Below, piece after piece: positions 18,726-27,686 of a stretch of 64,000 nucleotides of DNA. This stretch comes from Clostridium estertheticum subsp. estertheticum. GTDB taxonomy: Bacteria; Bacillota; Clostridia; Clostridiales; Clostridiaceae. Numbering within the stretch: the stretch's first letter is position 1; each line of letters begins with the position of its first letter. The stretch is taken from positions 4,455,001-4,519,000 of the forward strand of contig NZ_CP015756.1 in the NCBI RefSeq assembly GCF_001877035.1, given 5' to 3'. The notes below the pieces were generated by a model. The model was not told the origin of the DNA. It ran no database searches and saw only the letters and a list, made by a program, of their open reading frames with translations. The translations under genes and the position numbers were made by a program.

Positions 18726-18927
18726 TAAATCACAGATAAATATGTTATACTATTTACATACTGCATTTCATGGTGTATAGAAAACATTTACAAATTTTGC
18801 ATTATAGATACAGTTACTATGACTTTAACGATCGATTCTTATAAAATCAGAATCTTCCTTATATTTTTATGATATCAGGAAAGTTATAAGTGATGAATAA
18901 GTATTTAAATTTTAGGAGGCTATATTA

Positions 18928-19191
18928 ATGGAAAAAACGGTTAAAATATTAAATGAACAAGGGTTACACGCAAGACCAGCTTCTATCTTTGTAAAAACTG
19001 CAAGTAAATTTAAGTCTACTGTTAGTATCGTACATGGTACTGGCGTTGCAAATGCAAAATCTATAATAAACATAATGAGTTTAGGACTTAAAAAAGATGA
19101 AGAAATTAAAATCGTTACAGAAGGCGCAGATGAAAAAGAAGCTATGGCTGCTTTAGTAAGCCTTGTAGAAACTAAATTTGGCGAAGAATAG
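18928..19191 (+). CDS. ptsH: HPr family phosphocarrier protein
   Basis: This 87-residue protein has the HPr active-site loop GLHARPA with phospho-accepting His14 and the regulatory serine region NAKSIINIMSLG, with Ser45 equivalent to Ser46. It can therefore take PEP-derived phosphate for PTS sugar uptake and probably HPr-kinase phosphate for catabolite control. The regulatory helix is less canonical (SIINIM rather than SIMGVM), so a paralogous or HPr-like role is possible. A good AGGAGG site precedes the ATG and a strong terminator follows. No enzyme I gene is adjacent, which is common in clostridia. Confidence 0.88.
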   Translation: MEKTVKILNEQGLHARPASIFVKTASKFKSTVSIVHGTGVANAKSIINIMSLGLKKDEEIKIVTEGADEKEAMAALVSLVETKFGEE

Positions 19192-19238
19192 TCAAAATTA
19201 TAATTTAAGATGCTACAGTAAATAAGAATTGATTATCT

Positions 19239-19289
19239 ATTACTGCTCAGATATTTTATGAATTAATATCTGAGTAGTAATATTTTTTT
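19239..19289 (+). terminator. HPr terminator
   Basis: A 17-bp stem with one G-T pair (19239-19255 with 19265-19281) followed by a T-run. Confidence 0.85.
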
Positions 19290-19357
19290 AAGTTACATTG
19301 ATTTTTATTTGATAATAAAAACTAAAAGGAAATTGACATGCGCTAAGTGCGTGATAA

Positions 19358-20560
19358 TTATTCATTAGCATAAAAAATTGCCTCATAGTATGCATCTGGC
19401 AACCACCTTTCATCCAATTCTAGTTGTTTAGAAATTTTTGATACCTCATCCCACTTACCTTCTTCATAATTTATGATTAAATCAAGTAATTTTCTACAAT
19501 CATTATTACTACACCCTTCTAAAGCACCCTTAACTTCAATTGGTAACAATAATTCCTCAAGTATTTGCTCTAGTGGTACATCCAAAAGTAAATCCACCAT
19601 AGAAAATAGACCTATCATATAAGCATTAAATGAATTAGCACCTTTTCTAACTTTACATGATATTAGTTCTGAAAACCTTGCCCTTGTTAAGGATTCTATT
19701 ACTATAATTTCTGGTTTATCCTCACCCATAGTTTTGAAAACTATTAAATATAACCACTTTTTTATTTCTTTTTCTCCAAGGAGTGTCAACGCTTGTTTAA
19801 TAGACTTTATTTTACTTCTAAAAACATAATTTGCTGAATTTATAAGTTTTAAAAGTTTAAATGATAATGATACATCTTTTTTTATTAACTCTTCTATTTT
19901 ATCTATATCAAAACTACAACTATTAATTTCCTGTAATAACTTCATATAAACAATCTTATTTTCTGATATTCTTTTTCCTGAAACCATTAGTGGTCTACTA
20001 AAATAATAACCTTGGAAGTATGAATACCCAAACGAAACAGCTTCATTGAATTCTTCCATAGTTTCAACTTTTTCTGCTATAAAGTTTATATGGGTGGAGT
20101 TCACCTGTTCAATTACTTTTCTTCTCTCATACCCTTTAGTTATTTTAAAATCCACTTTAATTATATCTGCTACCTCTATAAGTTTTATGTACTTGCTTGA
20201 ATAAACAAAATCATCTAAGGCTATAAGATAACCTTGTTTTTTCAAATTCTTACATAACTCTACTATTTCCTCTGTAGGTTCTATATCCTCTAATATTTCA
20301 ATTATTACCGTTTTTGGTGGTAAAACCATAAAAATATCTGATTTTAAAATATTTTCAGTAAAATTAATAAACGCTTTTTTACCTCCAGTTACTTCCTGAA
20401 TTCCTATATTTACAAAACAGTTTTTTATAACTTCAACAGTTGCCTTATCTCCATCTTCTGCTTGGTATATGTTTTTTCCGCTATCTCTAAATAACAATTC
20501 ATATCCAAGTAATTTGTTAAATTTATCAAGAATTGGTTGCCTTGCTAAAAAAACATCCAT
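19358..20560 (-). CDS. EAL-HDOD domain signalling protein
   Basis: The 400-residue protein has an N-terminal EAL domain (about 1-200) of the YuxH type and a C-terminal HDOD domain (about 205-390, with SFKLLKLINSANY). The EAL signature is changed to ELL (GYELLFRDS), and the usual DDFGTG loop reads DDFVYSS, so phosphodiesterase activity is doubtful; it may only bind c-di-GMP or a partner. HDOD proteins of this layout are common in clostridia and linked to signalling and motility, but the molecular role is unsettled. It is monocistronic and is the second c-di-GMP-type protein in the window. Confidence 0.88.
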   Translation of the reverse strand: MDVFLARQPILDKFNKLLGYELLFRDSGKNIYQAEDGDKATVEVIKNCFVNIGIQEVTGGKKAFINFTENILKSDIFMVLPPKTVIIEILEDIEPTEEIVELCKNLKKQGYLIALDDFVYSSKYIKLIEVADIIKVDFKITKGYERRKVIEQVNSTHINFIAEKVETMEEFNEAVSFGYSYFQGYYFSRPLMVSGKRISENKIVYMKLLQEINSCSFDIDKIEELIKKDVSLSFKLLKLINSANYVFRSKIKSIKQALTLLGEKEIKKWLYLIVFKTMGEDKPEIIVIESLTRARFSELISCKVRKGANSFNAYMIGLFSMVDLLLDVPLEQILEELLLPIEVKGALEGCSNNDCRKLLDLIINYEEGKWDEVSKISKQLELDERWLPDAYYEAIFYANE

Positions 20561-20709
20561 ACTATCCCTCCATTAAAATACATTTAAGATGTATTATGTT
20601 TATTATACATAATATTACACGAATTTACAATATCGCATATAAAATGCAATGTATTTTGTTTACACTATTAATAAAATAAGCAAATTTTAACCTAATATAA
20701 ATGTTTTAA

Positions 20710-20754
20710 AATAATAATTAACCCCCGCCTTAATCAAGACGAGGGTTAATTATT
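20710..20754 (-). terminator. terminator of the ZnuA-like gene
   Basis: AATAATTAACCC and its complement form a 12-bp stem over the end of the gene, with further pairing inside, and the minus-strand product runs into TTATTTT. The stem overlaps the stop codon. Confidence 0.75.
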
Positions 20755-21679
20755 ATTTTAAGCTTTCATATATCTCAGATAAATTCGCTTCCATACTCTC
20801 AAGGTAACCTTTATTATCTTCACTGCTTTCTATTGTATATATCTTTTGTACTTTAGCCCCTACCTCTTTTGCAAGAGTTTCAGAAACTCTAGGACTTGCA
20901 AGTTCCTCCATGAAGATCACTTTCACTCCATACTTTTTCGATAACTCGACTATTTTTTTTAGTTTTTGAGGGGTAGGCTCTCCCCCTGCAAATACATCCT
21001 CTACACTATTTTGTGTTAACCCAAACTCTCTGCACAAATAACCAAAGGCCGCATGACCGGTAACAAAATTCTTATTTTTTATTCCTGCGAATTTTAAATT
21101 ATATTCACTATAAAGTTTATCAAGTTTTTTTGAAAATTCCTCATAATTTTTGTCATAATACCCTTTATTCTTTTTATCTGCTTTAACCATTGCATCTTTT
21201 ATGTTTTTAGTTTGAATTTTAGCGTCTTTTAAGCTAAGCCATATATGTGGATCAAATTGACCATGTTCCTGAACTTCATCACCCTGACTTTTTATTGGAT
21301 TTATTCCAAGTGACGAATCAACAACAACTAAATTCTTATTATCTATAGCACTTAGAGTTTTAGCGGCCCAGGTTTCCATTCCGAATCCAGAATATACAAA
21401 CAAATCAGCATCACTTATACTTTTCATATCCTTTATTTTTGGTTCAAAATCATGTGGCTCAACGCCTTCTGGCACTACTGTTTTCACTTGTACTTTATCT
21501 TTACCCACAGCCTCTGCAAACTCTTTCAATGGATTAAAAGACACAACTACCTGTAGCTTTGACTTATCACTTTTAACAGTCCCTATAGCTTCTTCTTTGG
21601 TATTAAGCGTAGACTTTGAGCATCCAGCTAATGTAAATATAACACATATTAAAAGCATCATACTAATAATTTTCTTCAA
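20753..21679 (-). CDS. metal ABC transporter substrate-binding lipoprotein (ZnuA/TroA type)
   Basis: The 308-residue protein has a lipoprotein signal ending in LAGC-S. Cluster 9 metal-binding histidines are visible in EGVEPHDFEP, QFDPHIW and VTGHAAFGYL, with a conserved C-terminal acidic residue region. It would capture Zn2+ or Mn2+ on the outer face of the membrane. The His-rich loop before DPHIW is short, which does not decide the metal. No permease or ATPase is adjacent, so the transporter partners are elsewhere. The start is TTG with an AAGGAGTG site, and a good promoter lies at 21784-21812. Confidence 0.88.
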   Translation of the reverse strand: MKKIISMMLLICVIFTLAGCSKSTLNTKEEAIGTVKSDKSKLQVVVSFNPLKEFAEAVGKDKVQVKTVVPEGVEPHDFEPKIKDMKSISDADLFVYSGFGMETWAAKTLSAIDNKNLVVVDSSLGINPIKSQGDEVQEHGQFDPHIWLSLKDAKIQTKNIKDAMVKADKKNKGYYDKNYEEFSKKLDKLYSEYNLKFAGIKNKNFVTGHAAFGYLCREFGLTQNSVEDVFAGGEPTPQKLKKIVELSKKYGVKVIFMEELASPRVSETLAKEVGAKVQKIYTIESSEDNKGYLESMEANLSEIYESLK

Positions 21680-21783
21680 CGTTTTTTCACTCCTTAAATC
21701 ATTTCCTTCAATTTACTTATAAATATTAAAAGCCCCTAAAAGACTCTTTTAAGTTATTGCAAATCACTTGCATTTACCCTTAT

Positions 21784-21812
21784 AATATACTCAAGTATTT
21801 GTACCTTGTCAA
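21784..21812 (-). promoter_or_regulatory. promoter of the ZnuA-like gene
   Basis: On the minus strand, TTGACA (21807-21812) and TATATT (21784-21789) are 17 bp apart. Between it and the gene lies a near-palindrome CTAAAAGACTCTTTTAAG (21736-21753), a possible operator that does not match the Zur consensus I know. Confidence 0.6.
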
Positions 21813-21945
21813 TACTTTAATTATTTCCATTATTAATATTATAATTTATGCCTCATCATTCTTATGTAGCATACAAAAAGAGTACGTATTTTTACAATAC
21901 ATACCCTTTTCCATAAATAAACATAAATCATAAAACTTAGCCTTA

Positions 21946-23628
21946 TTATATTTCCATTATTATTGGTATAATTATAGGTCTTCTCTTAGTTTTTATATAT
22001 AAGAATTGGCCTAAAGCATTCCTAATACTAGATTTTATTACTGCCCATTCTTTAATTTTATTACCTAAGCACTGTTCTAATTCTTTTCGTACAATATCTC
22101 TAGCCTCATTAATAAGTTCATTGGATTCTTTCATGTATACGAATCCTCTAGTTATTATGTCTGGCCCTGCAACAATGCTATAAGACTCTCTTTCTATAGT
22201 AACTACCACAGTAAGGATACCCTCTTCAGCTAAGTGCTTTCTATCACGAAGCACAATATTCCCAACATCTCCAACGCCAAGCCCATCTACCATTATAGCT
22301 CCCGTTTGAATTCTTCCAGCTATTCTACATTCGCTTGGGGCAACTTCTAATATCTGCCCAGTTTCTGCTATAAAAATATTATCAGGACTCATTCCTAACT
22401 TTTCTGCAAGTAGCGCATGTTGTTTTAGATGTCTATATTCACCATGTACTGGCATAAAATATTTAGGTCTTACTAATGCGTGCATTAATTTTAATTCCTC
22501 TTGACACGCATGACCTGAAACATGAATCTCCTCTGTAGGATTGTATATTACATTAGCTCCCTTTTTAAAGAGTTCATTTATAACATTGTATATGAACTTT
22601 TCATTTCCTGGGATAGGAGATGCAGATAAAATAATCAAATCACCCTTTTGTATCTGAATACTTCTATGAGTAGATGCTGCCATCCTAGTTAAAGCAGCTA
22701 GTGGCTCACCTTGACTACCTGTAGTTACTATTGTTACCTTATCATCAGGATAGTTATGAAGATCTGCTACAGTAACTATAGCTTCAGCTGGTATATGCAA
22801 ATATCCTAGATCCATAGCTATTTCAGATATTCTTTCCATACTTCTTCCGCTAAATGCTATTTTTCTTCCGTAGAAAATTGAAGCATTTGCAATTTGCTGT
22901 ATTCTATGAATATTTGATGCGAATGACGCTACTATAATTCTACCTTCAGCTTTATAGAAAATTTTCTTTAAATTTTCTCCAATTACTTTCTCAGATATAG
23001 TAAAACCAGGACGCTCTACATTAGTACTATCAGCCATGAGTAATAAAACCCCTTGACCACCTAATTTTGCAAATCTCTCTAAATCTATAACTTCTCCATC
23101 TATTGGAGTATAATCTATTTTGAAATCTCCTGTGTGAATAATTCTTCCAATAGGAGTGTGTATACAAAGAGAGCATGCATCCGCTATACTATGGCTAACT
23201 CTTATGAACTCTACACTAATTTTATCAAGCTTAACTATATCCCCAGCTTTTACTACATTTAGTGTACAATCTGCGAGTATTCCATGTTCTTGTAACTTAT
23301 TCTCTACAAGTCCTAGTGTTAGACATGTTCCATACACTGGTACATTCATCTGTTTTAAAACATAAGGTAATGCTCCTATATGATCTTCATGACCATGAGT
23401 TAGGAAAATTCCTTTTACTCTATCTTTATTTTCCAAAAGATATGTTATATCTGGAATAACCAAATCTACTCCATACATATCTACATCTGGAAATGAAATT
23501 CCACAATCTATAACAATAATTTCCTCTTTATATTCTATCGCAGTAATGTTTTTCCCAATTTCTCCAAGTCCACCTATTGGGATAACTCTGATTTTGTTTT
23601 TACCCTTACTTCTATAATTATTATTCAC
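21946..23628 (-). CDS. rnjA: ribonuclease J
   Basis: This 560-residue metallo-beta-lactamase/beta-CASP RNase has THGHEDHIGAL (HxHxDH), the beta-CASP domain and the C-terminal RNase J segment. RNase J provides 5'-to-3' exonuclease and endonuclease activity in mRNA decay and rRNA maturation. It is closest in layout to RNase J1, but J1 and J2 are not separable with certainty here. The start is GTG with only a weak GGGGAAA site. The 0.8 kb upstream is non-coding and structured (see 23629-24456). A weak hairpin near 21882-21904 may end transcription. Confidence 0.93.
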   Translation of the reverse strand: MNNNYRSKGKNKIRVIPIGGLGEIGKNITAIEYKEEIIVIDCGISFPDVDMYGVDLVIPDITYLLENKDRVKGIFLTHGHEDHIGALPYVLKQMNVPVYGTCLTLGLVENKLQEHGILADCTLNVVKAGDIVKLDKISVEFIRVSHSIADACSLCIHTPIGRIIHTGDFKIDYTPIDGEVIDLERFAKLGGQGVLLLMADSTNVERPGFTISEKVIGENLKKIFYKAEGRIIVASFASNIHRIQQIANASIFYGRKIAFSGRSMERISEIAMDLGYLHIPAEAIVTVADLHNYPDDKVTIVTTGSQGEPLAALTRMAASTHRSIQIQKGDLIILSASPIPGNEKFIYNVINELFKKGANVIYNPTEEIHVSGHACQEELKLMHALVRPKYFMPVHGEYRHLKQHALLAEKLGMSPDNIFIAETGQILEVAPSECRIAGRIQTGAIMVDGLGVGDVGNIVLRDRKHLAEEGILTVVVTIERESYSIVAGPDIITRGFVYMKESNELINEARDIVRKELEQCLGNKIKEWAVIKSSIRNALGQFLYIKTKRRPIIIPIIMEI

Positions 23629-23783
23629 TATTTCCCCGATTTCTAAATATTAGGCATTCTATCCATCCAATATTTTCGTTCTGTTTACTAAACAAAATGG
23701 TAGTATCACAGAATATAATTACTTAGGTCAGTACCGCTTACTACAATTAACATTGATCCTTTAGCCGCGGAGCTGCTCATCTT

Positions 23784-23831
23784 CTAAAGATGCATTAACC
23801 ACTTCACAAGGAGCTTTAGATTTCTACCCAT
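23784..23831 (-). CDS. possible 15-residue leader peptide
   Basis: ATG at 23831 encodes MGRNLKLLVKWLMHL and stops at 23784. AAGGAGG lies 11 nt upstream, the only strong ribosome site between here and rnjA. A hairpin overlapping the stop makes an attenuator-like arrangement conceivable. Nothing identifies its function, and translation is unproven. Confidence 0.25.
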   Translation of the reverse strand: MGRNLKLLVKWLMHL

Positions 23832-24019
23832 AAAATGAGATACCTCCTTATGAAACTTCGTTAATTTACTATTCCAAGTGTTTTTTTCCTATTAACTAAC
23901 CATAAATCAGGTTTTCACCTACCTTTTCTTTTATATTTTTATTACAACTACTTTATAATGATTTATTTTTGTGAGAGAATAGTTTGTATTTCCGATATCC
24001 AAATCTATTTCACATATTG

Positions 24020-24169
24020 TCATTGTTTCATCATCTTAATATTTTCGATAGTCTCAGCTTTCTCTAGCTTTTCACTATTTCCAATAATTACAGCTATTTT
24101 TTCCCTTTCTCCTTCCTTATAAAATTTTTGAATGTTTTTAATGAATTTATATTTTAAAGTGCTGTCTTT
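24020..24169 (-). pseudogene. possible coding remnant of unknown family
   Basis: A 49-residue open frame includes EREKIAVIIGNSEKLEKAE and ends ...IKMMKQ, with protein-like amphipathic composition. It has no start codon after the preceding stop. I recognise no family. It could be the C-terminal remnant of a lost gene or chance. Confidence 0.25.
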
Positions 24170-24456
24170 TTAAAACACCACTCTCTTTATACATATATTT
24201 TTATACTATTATTCATATTTTAAGACTACTCACTGTATGAGTTCTTTATAATTCCCTAATAACTACATTCTATACCAATGCATTATACTAATCCAACGTA
24301 ATTATACCATATTATATTTGATTATAATATAAAAAAGGTTAAGAATAATTGCAATAGATTAAAATATCACATTATTCAAACTTAAATTACCGTTTTATTT
24401 CTCTATTTATACTATACAAGAATAGTAAACATATACAAACCTTACTTATCGTATAA

Positions 24457-24487
24457 AAAAATAACTAGCATATTCACTAGTTATTTT
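24457..24487 (-). terminator. terminator of the small gene at 24.5 kb
   Basis: AAAATAACTAG (24457-24467) pairs with CTAGTTATTTT (24477-24487) around an 8-9 nt loop, with T-rich flanks. It lies just after the small gene on the minus strand. Confidence 0.75.
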
Positions 24488-24512
24488 AGAAAATACTTTA
24501 TGAAATTTAGCA

Positions 24513-24776
24513 CTATTCTAAGTTAGCTACTTTCTTATTTAAAATAATTCTCTTTGTAAATAGTCCACCTTGCTTAAGATAATTCAAAACATATTCATTA
24601 TCATAAACATTATGTATTTCTAATTTTATTATTCCTTTTGTTTTTAGGACTAATTTCACTTTATTAAATTCATCAATTTCAGCTTTTTCAGTTAGCATAG
24701 TATAGACAAGTTTTTGTGAATACATAGCCCAAATTTCTAATAATTCATCAAGTGGTGAGTTTACATCTATATTCAT
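24513..24776 (-). CDS. hypothetical protein, 87 residues
   Basis: I do not recognise the family. The protein is mixed alpha/beta, has no membrane span or signal peptide, and is rich in Lys, Glu and Leu. Its N-terminal half looks helical (PLDELLEIWAMYSQKLVYTM) and its C-terminal half has alternating strand-like segments ending ILNKKVANLE. It has a clear AAGGAGGAAATAA ribosome site and its own terminator, so it is very likely a real monocistronic gene. The 370 bases upstream to the next gene hold only the terminator at 25062-25114. Confidence 0.65.
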   Translation of the reverse strand: MNIDVNSPLDELLEIWAMYSQKLVYTMLTEKAEIDEFNKVKLVLKTKGIIKLEIHNVYDNEYVLNYLKQGGLFTKRIILNKKVANLE

Positions 24777-25061
24777 TTATTTCCTCCTTGTATAATATAA
24801 GTAATATTACTATATTTACTTCATATTTTTTCTTGTACATCCCTATTATATATAATTCATTATATATAATCAACTTACATTATAAATACGGCTGATATAT
24901 TTTAATATATTTGCTTCTAAACACTACACATTATTATACTCACTTATGATTATTGCCACTTTTTAGAATATAAAACAATTATTATTTTTATTGTTTTATA
25001 TAGATTATTTAATTTTATCATTTCCTAGCCCAAGTCAGTAAAATAAATTATTACCACCCTT

Positions 25062-25114
25062 TAGCTTGCATAATCAAAAAAATCAATCTATGATTTCAAT
25101 TAAAATCATAGATT
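25062..25114 (-). terminator. terminator of the GntR-ABC operon
   Basis: AATCTATGATTT (25085-25096) pairs perfectly with AAATCATAGATT (25103-25114). The minus-strand transcript then runs into a seven-T tract. It lies after the small membrane protein gene. Confidence 0.8.
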
Positions 25115-25145
25115 AATTTAAGTTTTATACCATTTATGCTATTTA

Positions 25146-25355
25146 TTATAATGATGTATCAGTTGTTTTTCTTTCATTAAACCAAAGCAGTGACCATACA
25201 AGCACTGGTAAAAAAGAAAGGACTAAATACAACATACCAAACTTATTCCCTAGTATCCCAAATCCTGCTGATAGACCCAAAAATAACATAGTATAACTCA
25301 TTTTATAGTCATGAAAATTGTGACTTACAATTCTTATTAATTTGTTTTTTCTCAC
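25146..25355 (-). CDS. small membrane protein, 69 residues
   Basis: The start is GTG 25355, because the GGAGGTG at 25361-25367 is its ribosome site; an in-frame TTG at 25370 would lie on that site. A basic N-terminus (RKNKLIRIVSHNFHDYK) is followed by two hydrophobic segments (about residues 22-36 and 41-57) with a short turn between them. I do not recognise a family. It is the last gene after the ABC permease on the same strand, so it may be an accessory of that transporter. Confidence 0.6.
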   Translation of the reverse strand: MRKNKLIRIVSHNFHDYKMSYTMLFLGLSAGFGILGNKFGMLYLVLSFLPVLVWSLLWFNERKTTDTSL

Positions 25356-25480
25356 TGATAACACCTCCAATTTATTTTATATATTAAAATCATTGTTATT
25401 ATTTTTAAAAGTTTATTTATCTAAACTAAAGAGTCAATATCTATGACAGATGATTTAAAGCCCATGGAAATCTGATGTCG

Positions 25481-26149
25481 TTAAAATTCTTTATTATTAT
25501 AAATGTGGATTGATACTGTTAGAGAAATCATAAATAAAATCAAGCCTGTTATTAAAACTACAGAATTTATAGTAAAACTAGATGTGTTGTTTATAAACAA
25601 ATTAAACTTATGCACAAAAACATTACTAGGATTTTCAATAACATATCTCATAGCATTCATTGGTACGAAAAAAAATATCATAAATATTAACACTGTAAAT
25701 ATTTTCATTCTAGTAACTCCAAATTTAAAATAAACAGGATAATATATAGAACTAAATATGCATATAGACATTATAACTAAAACAACATTCCATAATGAAA
25801 TTGAGCCAATAAACTTTAAACGTCCAGTGGCATTGCCTATAGTACCCACTAATGTAGAGCAGATAATCCCTATAAGTCCAAACACAAATGTTGATATATA
25901 TTTTGATATAACAATATCAGATCTTTTAAGTGGTAAACTATTTAGTATAACTTCACTATTGTTTTTATCATCATATTGCACTGCAAGAGTTATATACAAA
26001 TAGGTGATTACCATGGGTGACATTACATATAACCCAAATCCACTGGGAAAAATAGTAGAAAAAGAAGCGAACATAAATGCAGCGTAAAGAAGAGCATATA
26101 TAATAGTCTTTTTCTGAATAAGAATATCTTTTATTATTAGATTCAACAT
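25481..26149 (-). CDS. ABC-2 type transporter permease
   Basis: This 222-residue protein has about six hydrophobic segments and the ABC-2 family pattern, including a QYDDKNNSEVILNSLPLKRS cytoplasmic loop typical of these small exporter subunits. Its start overlaps the stop of the ATPase gene by 1 nt, so the two form one exporter. Under a YtrA-type regulator such transporters are often linked to cell-envelope or antimicrobial stress, but the substrate is unknown. Confidence 0.85.
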   Translation of the reverse strand: MLNLIIKDILIQKKTIIYALLYAAFMFASFSTIFPSGFGLYVMSPMVITYLYITLAVQYDDKNNSEVILNSLPLKRSDIVISKYISTFVFGLIGIICSTLVGTIGNATGRLKFIGSISLWNVVLVIMSICIFSSIYYPVYFKFGVTRMKIFTVLIFMIFFFVPMNAMRYVIENPSNVFVHKFNLFINNTSSFTINSVVLITGLILFMISLTVSIHIYNNKEF

Positions 26150-27009
26150 TAAACATTCCCCCTAACTGTATATACCATAATGTCCTCAAGTGATGCCTTT
26201 TCAATAATTCCTCTGCCTTTAAATATCTCCCTTGCTTTAGTAATATCCTTTGTTAGAGCCTCAAATCCAAAACTATTTTCTTTTATGCTTACAAATTCTC
26301 TCCTAATATCATTGTCTAAAAGTTCTTTACTCCCTTTAACCATTCCATAATTTTCAATAATCTCATCCTTAGTCCTTGAGAAAACTAATTTTCCTTTATT
26401 AATAAAAGTAATATAATCAGCTATCTTTTCAAGGTCAGTAGTTATGTGAGTTGAAAAGAATATACTTACATTTTCATCTTGAATTACATTATACAAAATA
26501 TCTATGAGTTCACTTCTGAATACTGGATCTAGTCCAGAAGTAGGTTCATCCATTATAATAAGCTCTGCATTATGGCAAAGAGCTACTGCTAGAGAAAATT
26601 TCATTTTCATTCCTTTTGATAAGTTTTTAATTTTATTCTTTTTAGGCAGTTCAAATTCTTTTATATACTTTTCAAACAAAGTATCATTCCAACTTTTATA
26701 GAAAGGTCGAAGAATGTTTTTCATTTCTATGATGTTTAATTCTTCATAAAAATAATTTTCGTCATAAACAAATCCGATTTTCTGCTTAATCTCTTTATTA
26801 TGCTTTATATTATCTAATCCAAAAATATTTATATCTCCACTATTTTTTTTGATAAGATTCATTATAAGTTTTATAGTGGTACTCTTACCTGAACCATTTG
26901 GGCCTATAAACCCCATTATAGATCCTCTTTCAACATTAAAAGTTAAATTGTCTAGAGTGAAATCCTTATAAGACTTATTTAAATTTTTTATTTCCAAGAT
27001 GTTATCCAT
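26149..27009 (-). CDS. ABC transporter ATP-binding protein
   Basis: The 286-residue ATPase has Walker A GPNGSGKST (about residues 37-45), the signature LSKGMKMK in place of LSGGQ (usual for this YtrB/YhcH-like subfamily), Walker B LIIMDEPTSGLDP and the switch histidine in FFSTHI. It powers the adjacent ABC-2 permease. It is the middle gene of the GntR-ATPase-permease operon. Confidence 0.93.
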   Translation of the reverse strand: MDNILEIKNLNKSYKDFTLDNLTFNVERGSIMGFIGPNGSGKSTTIKLIMNLIKKNSGDINIFGLDNIKHNKEIKQKIGFVYDENYFYEELNIIEMKNILRPFYKSWNDTLFEKYIKEFELPKKNKIKNLSKGMKMKFSLAVALCHNAELIIMDEPTSGLDPVFRSELIDILYNVIQDENVSIFFSTHITTDLEKIADYITFINKGKLVFSRTKDEIIENYGMVKGSKELLDNDIRREFVSIKENSFGFEALTKDITKAREIFKGRGIIEKASLEDIMVYTVRGNV

Positions 27010-27055
27010 TTTTATTCTCCTTTAATTAGTTCAAAACTAAAAATTTAATTATACA

Positions 27056-27433
27056 TTAATTTTCTTCGGTATATATTATTGCCAACATACCTTGTAACTC
27101 TTCTAAACTTAAATTTAAAAACTTACTTTCAGATACAACACCAGCTAGGTTTTCTTCTATAGTTTTTAATCTTTTTTCTCTTATTAGATCTTTGTTTTGA
27201 CATGATACATAGGAACCTTTTCCAGGAACAGTCTCTATAAAGCCTTCTTTTTCAAGCTCTTCATATGCTCTTTTAGTTGTTATAACACTTATAAGAAGCT
27301 CTTTTGCTAAACTTCTTATAGAAGGTAAGCCATCCCCCTGTGCTAGTTCTTCTTTCATAATAGCAGTTTTAATTTGTGTCACTATTTGTTCATAAATTGG
27401 ATCCTGCGATGAATTTGAAATTATAATATTCAT
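27056..27433 (-). CDS. GntR family regulator, YtrA subfamily
   Basis: The 125-residue protein is a GntR winged helix (LPSIRSLAKELLISVITTKR then AYEELEKEGFIETVPGKGSY) with only a short helical tail, the YtrA layout without a large effector domain. It is the first gene of the operon with the ABC exporter and probably represses it. The operator at 27456-27474 overlaps its -10, which predicts autorepression. An AAAGGAG site precedes the ATG. Confidence 0.93.
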   Translation of the reverse strand: MNIIISNSSQDPIYEQIVTQIKTAIMKEELAQGDGLPSIRSLAKELLISVITTKRAYEELEKEGFIETVPGKGSYVSCQNKDLIREKRLKTIEENLAGVVSESKFLNLSLEELQGMLAIIYTEEN

Positions 27434-27455
27434 AATTTGCTCCTTTGTAGCTAGT

Positions 27456-27494
27456 GTATATATTCAGTATATACGCGATGCTATTTAATGTCAA
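27456..27494 (-). promoter_or_regulatory. GntR-ABC operon promoter with overlapping operator
   Basis: TTGACA (27489-27494) and TATACT (27466-27471) are 17 bp apart on the minus strand. A perfect inverted repeat GTATATA-TTCAG-TATATAC (27456-27474) covers the -10. This matches the GTATA...TATAC form of YtrA-type operators. Confidence 0.75.
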
Positions 27495-27556
27495 CATTAT
27501 TTTAACCTTTAAATTAATATTATGTAAAAAATATACTTTTTAATGTTTACCAAAAA

Positions 27557-27602
27557 TAAAAAAAGCCTCACATTTAGCCTATTATGACTTAATGTGAGGC
27601 TT
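27557..27602 (-). terminator. terminator of the GGGtGRT operon
   Basis: AGCCTCACATTTAG pairs with CTTAATGTGAGGCT around a 10-nt loop, and the minus-strand transcript ends in a seven-T run. Confidence 0.85.
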
Positions 27603-27686
27603 GTCCCTATCTAGTTTAACCTAAGCTTTTCTATAAACATAGGAAACCAAGATGAGAGACTTTTTTATTAACATACAATAAAAAAT

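Larger units (their letters stand above)
23629..24456. other. long intergenic region upstream of RNase J
   Basis: About 0.8 kb with no convincing full gene. On the minus strand it contains a short frame with a good ribosome site (23784-23831), a perfect CATCTT-TAG-AAGATG hairpin just after it, a GC-rich AGCAGCTCCGCGGCT stretch unlike the surroundings, and a 49-codon open frame without a start (24020-24169). I recognise no riboswitch class. It may be a long rnjA leader, an unknown small RNA, or decayed coding sequence. Confidence 0.5.

Noticed and set aside
21882-21904. RNase J terminator
   Set aside because: The hairpin GTACGTATT/AATACATAC has mismatches and a weak T-run; mentioned only with the gene.
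25503-26003. Plus-strand frames antisense to the ABC permease
   Set aside because: Shadow frames of a membrane-protein gene; no start signals.
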